Shown here: positions 60,740-64,000 of the stretch, in pieces
Numbering within the stretch: position 1 is the stretch's first letter
Layout of the letters: each line of letters opens with the position of its first letter
Source: Hypericum androsaemum
Lineage: Eukaryota > Streptophyta > Magnoliopsida > Malpighiales > Hypericaceae
Assembly: GCA_963995505.1 (NCBI GenBank)
Contig: OZ023188.1
Span: 13,467,912-13,531,911 of the forward strand
Direction of reading: 5' to 3'
Length of the DNA stretch: 64,000 nt
Notes under the pieces: generated by a model
Told to the model about the DNA's origin: nothing
The model's input: the letters and a program-made list of their open reading frames with translations, nothing else
The model's database searches: none
Position numbers and translations under genes: made by a program

Positions 60740-62704
60740 CTAATGACTTGATGCGGGGGGAGCAACAGGAGCACCCAGTCCCATCTTCTGCCCCAGAAGG
60801 TTAAGCTGATCAACAAACTCGCTTCCAGTGAGGATTTCCGTAGTTCCATAGACAATATGCTTGACGGGCTGCTGGCGTCTCGCCAGTTCTTGTAAGCCAC
60901 CAAACTCTACATAATTACCTCCTCCAATCATGAAAACTATGGCTTCTTTGAACGGCCCTTTCAGATGGCTACCGGAGCTAGATTTTGGAGCGCGAGGGTC
61001 CAAGAACATATATGAATCGATATCAGGATTTGGCTTCCCATCCATCAAGGCTTCCACAGTTCTGGTCAGTGCCAGCTGCCTATCACTGGATAATAAGTTC
61101 TTCACGCCAGCTGTGACAGCGCTGATGGACTGCCCATAGAGCTTCTCAGCCCAGTCCACGATGTTGTTTCTACTGGCAGAGTTAGCAGAGGCCAGAGAAA
61201 CATTCAGGGACTTGATCTTCCTCACATACTGGAACGCACAGGTATTAACCTCTGCCTCTCTAAGAGCAGATTCCACCGCTTCTACTTCTGCTGAGTTAAT
61301 GGTCTCAGAAGATATGAGATAGATGATGGCGAATCTAAGCTTATCTTCCTTGGTGCCATTTCCTTTAAGCACAGCCAAGAGTTCGTTCCTATCGATTCCA
61401 CCTCTGAGCATCAAATCATTCTCTTTCCTGGCGTAGGAGTCAAGGGATCTCTCCTTGATCTCACGCAGCAAAACAGTTGCAATGTTGGTGTGCTTATCAA
61501 TGATCTGCTTTCTCTCGGTCAATTCAGGCAACGAATTGACAGCATTCATCAAATGCTTGGTATTCCCGATAAGATCCGTGCCGTCAAACTCCGCCCCATC
61601 CGTACCACCAGTCCTCTTATTAACCTCATCCACATCCTTCTTGTACTTGCTCAACTGTGCATCGATCTCCACCGCAACCTCAGGGAACTCCAGCTCTCCA
61701 TTGGCCGCCCAAAAGGGATCCGTCCCATCCAATTCATAGCTCTTGATCCCGCCCTTCTCGCCTTGCACATTCAGCCTATTAAGCCTCAGCCCCAGCACAT
61801 CATGAACCAGAGGGCGGTACCTAAAGTCGTGCTGAATCCCGACGCTGAGCTCCAAGTTCCTATCAAAGATGCACAAAACCGGCCTCTGGAACGAGGACGC
61901 CCCAGCAAACCCGCCCCCACTCTCCACAAACAGATTATTCTTCGCCAGCAAATGGTCCCTCAGCCTCTGATCCAAAGCCACGGCCACCATCTCCGCAGGA
62001 CCCCCGCGAGGGCACCTAATGACCGGCACAACCCCGAGCGTCACGAGCACGCAGAACAGCCCCGTCACGACCTCATCCACGATCCGCTCGATCTCCGCAT
62101 CCCCAGCAGCCGGATCGTTGAGCTGGACGTAACAGTCCCTCATCCCAAGCGAGAATAGCGAGTCCTCGAGGGTAATAAACTCGAGATACTGATCGTACAC
62201 CTTCGAGATCCGGTGGATGGAGTCGGAGGAGAGGGCGCCAGATGCGAGGTCCTCGAGGAGGGGGCGGGGGACGGAGGAGGAGAAGTTGAGGTGGAAGGAG
62301 TCGTAAAGGGAGCGGGACGCGTCGGAGACGATGCGGCGGACGTTGGCCGGGGTGGGGCGGACGAAGTAGAGGGCGGGGACGTCGGGGACGGGGTTGCGGT
62401 CCTTGTCGACGAGGAAGTAGAGAGTGACGCCGTGCTTACGCAGCTCCTTGACGTGGATCAGAGGGGAGAGGAGCCGCTGGCAGTAGGCGTCGTAAATCAG
62501 GATCTTGTACATCTCCGGCGCCGCTCCGGACGGTGCCGACGCCTCGCCCCCCTGCGCCGGCGTCGCCTGGTTCAGATTCAGCATCCGGATTATGCATTCT
62601 GAAACACAAATCATTTATTATTAGATAACGATTTTGTCGCCGTGAAATCGGAAGGGCGGGATTCGGATCTTACCGGTTTGCTTCTGGCGGAGATTGAGAG
62701 CCAT
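60740..62704 (-). CDS. SLY1: SLY1, Sec1/Munc18-family protein for ER-Golgi SNARE fusion
   Basis: Predicted 629 residues. Exon 1 (62704-62674) gives MALNLRQKQT; exon 2 (62598-60740) carries the rest, from ECIIRMLNLNQ to PPASSH. Length and N-terminus match plant SLY1. Recognised from YKILIYDAYCQRLLSPL, VTLYFLVDKDR, VYFVRP-like ALYFVRPTPANVRRI, RPVLCIFDRNLELS, HDFRYRPLVHDVLGL and FMIGGGNYVEFGGLQEL. SM proteins bind syntaxin-type SNAREs and proof-read and promote SNARE assembly; SLY1 serves Sed5/SYP31-type SNAREs between ER and Golgi. The long second exon is GC-rich, especially in its 5' half. The intron is 75 bp. No defects seen. Confidence 0.95.
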
Positions 62705-64000
62705 CGTTTTGGGAGGTGGCGGTGGAGGAGGAAGAGGGGAAGGGGGTTTTAGATCTGATCGAGAAATTGTTGATACCGGCTGTTACTATATAGACCAAAA
62801 CACCAAAAAGAAATCTATTACTTATTTTAATATTCTTTTATAATATTTGTTATCCCGATAATTATTAATTAACTAATCTACGATCGATTGACAAAATTAT
62901 TTTAAATAAATATTAACATTATTGTGTCCTTAGTGCTCGAACTTTATTGAATTTTCTTTTGGCTCTCTATGCAAATACAATATCCACATGTTAGATCCAT
63001 ATTTGTGTAGAAACTTGGTAATTGTTGAGCCGGGAAGTTTCTAAATAACCAAGTTTATATAAATATCTCTTTAAATTGTAATCAATATTTTTATAATTAT
63101 TTAAATCCATATTTTTTTAGAAGGTTTTTAAATCCATTTTTTGTTATTACCATTTTTTGTCACTTATTTCTTTACGATAATTTTGATATTTATTCTTATT
63201 TTTTTATTACCCGTCAAACCATATTGGATTACCATTACTAAAATAAGTATTTTCCACCATCAGGTTTAGACCATTGCCAATTGCCAATTGCCATATGTCT
63301 CAATTTTGAGTCATGTGTAGCAATATTAAAAATTTTATAAAGAGAGTTTACCTCTGTTCGTAATTTTGTCCAGATCAAATTTGGATTAGCAACTCTCTTT
63401 TACTGTGAATCTCAAATTCACAACCACGACCAACGACCAAACCGTGATCGATCATCAAATTGCTTTGAAAAGGGATTCGAGAAACCAGAAATATTATGTC
63501 TTCCCCCATTTTCCTATGTCAAGTCGTGAAAAGTCGCAAAGGATTTGCACATGAAATATCTCAGGGTCCACTACGGACGCACAAGTACACTCATCTCTAG
63601 GCTTCAATTTGTAGTGATCCAACTTATTACACTTCTCCTGTTTCTCCGACCCAATCCACAGTCGGAGAAATGGATGCAAGACCCGGGTTTGCCTGAAGCC
63701 AGAAGTTAGTGGACTTCACTTGATGATGTAGCAACAGCAGAAATCATCGCAGAATTGATTTGTTTGCGAGAGCCGTCAGGATTCAGATTGGTGTTCAACC
63801 TTGAGGAGAGTTCACGGTTTATCGTTGTTGGCTCCCTTGCTGGCAACCGAGGCTCGGTTTTGTTGGGTTTCTAATTCATTGATTCCCTGGTTCGAGTCGG
63901 AAGATCGAATTAATTCTGGTTCGCTGCTGATTTCCTGTTTGGCGTCCCACGACTCCCCCGTCTTGCTGATTGCTAGAATCAGGTCGAGCTGCTTTTCTTG
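62705..64000. other. SLY1 upstream region and intergenic DNA
   Basis: AT-rich from about 62800 to 63480. From about 63680 to the end the composition is balanced with CT-rich stretches, compatible with a 5' UTR or untranslated first exon of a plus-strand gene starting beyond the window. I find no ATG-led exon to support it. Confidence 0.4.

Noticed and set aside
61490..62602. Plus-strand frames of 222 and 129 codons over SLY1
   Set aside because: Antisense shadows of the SLY1 coding frame, low-complexity and without family resemblance.

Overview
The window is nuclear DNA of a flowering plant. The evidence is AT-rich intergenic DNA, short coding exons split by GT-AG introns, and plant-specific families: an LRR-II receptor kinase, MED18, an EPFL peptide, neprosin-domain proteins and SLY1. 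Transposable elements are dense. The first exon of the alpha/beta hydrolase and the main SLY1 exon are much richer in GC than their surroundings, as in many monocots, but I cannot name the species.

Left third (1-23 kb). A complete 11-exon LRR receptor kinase lies on the minus strand (1632-6339), with a TAGGGGTG-type MITE in intron 1. Next is a tRNA-type SINE (7528-7619 plus 12525-12532) split by a full-length but dead Ty1/copia element (7620-12519); both target-site duplications are still visible. A repeat zone at 12.6-14.8 kb is built around a 22-bp minisatellite. It is followed by an alpha/beta hydrolase (+, 16018-18585) that converges on a plastid HAD/CbbY-type hydrolase (-, 18937-21160). 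Upstream of that lies MED18 (-, 21631-23082).

Middle (23-36.5 kb). A LINE relic, an EPFL secreted-peptide gene (-, 26824-27613), a solo LTR with intact 5-bp TSD (28533-29239), a second SINE and a hAT-like MITE lead to a 14-exon gene for a protein I do not recognise (-, 32585-36401). It includes a 13-nt microexon.

Right part (36.6-59.4 kb). A tandem segmental duplication dominates: 37385-45730 is repeated at 51738-58648. The unit is a neprosin-type gene plus its spacer. The left-hand gene (-, 43898-51698) is readable through seven exons although a Pack-MULE-like element and a truncated LINE sit in its introns; it lacks both glutamates expected of an active neprosin. The second gene is a 5'-truncated pseudogene. 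A roughly 0.7-kb element with long inverted repeats abuts one outer edge of each copy. A 1347-bp MULE-like insertion with a 9-bp TSD is present in one copy, and its exact empty site is preserved in the other.

The window ends with SLY1, a Sec1/Munc18 protein (-, 60740-62704), and about 1.3 kb without a recognisable gene. The host genes look like an ordinary unlinked set: receptor signalling, Mediator, secreted-peptide signalling, ER-Golgi fusion. The neprosin duplication is the only gene cluster. Exon coordinates were derived by hand from reading frames and GT/AG sites and are predictions.
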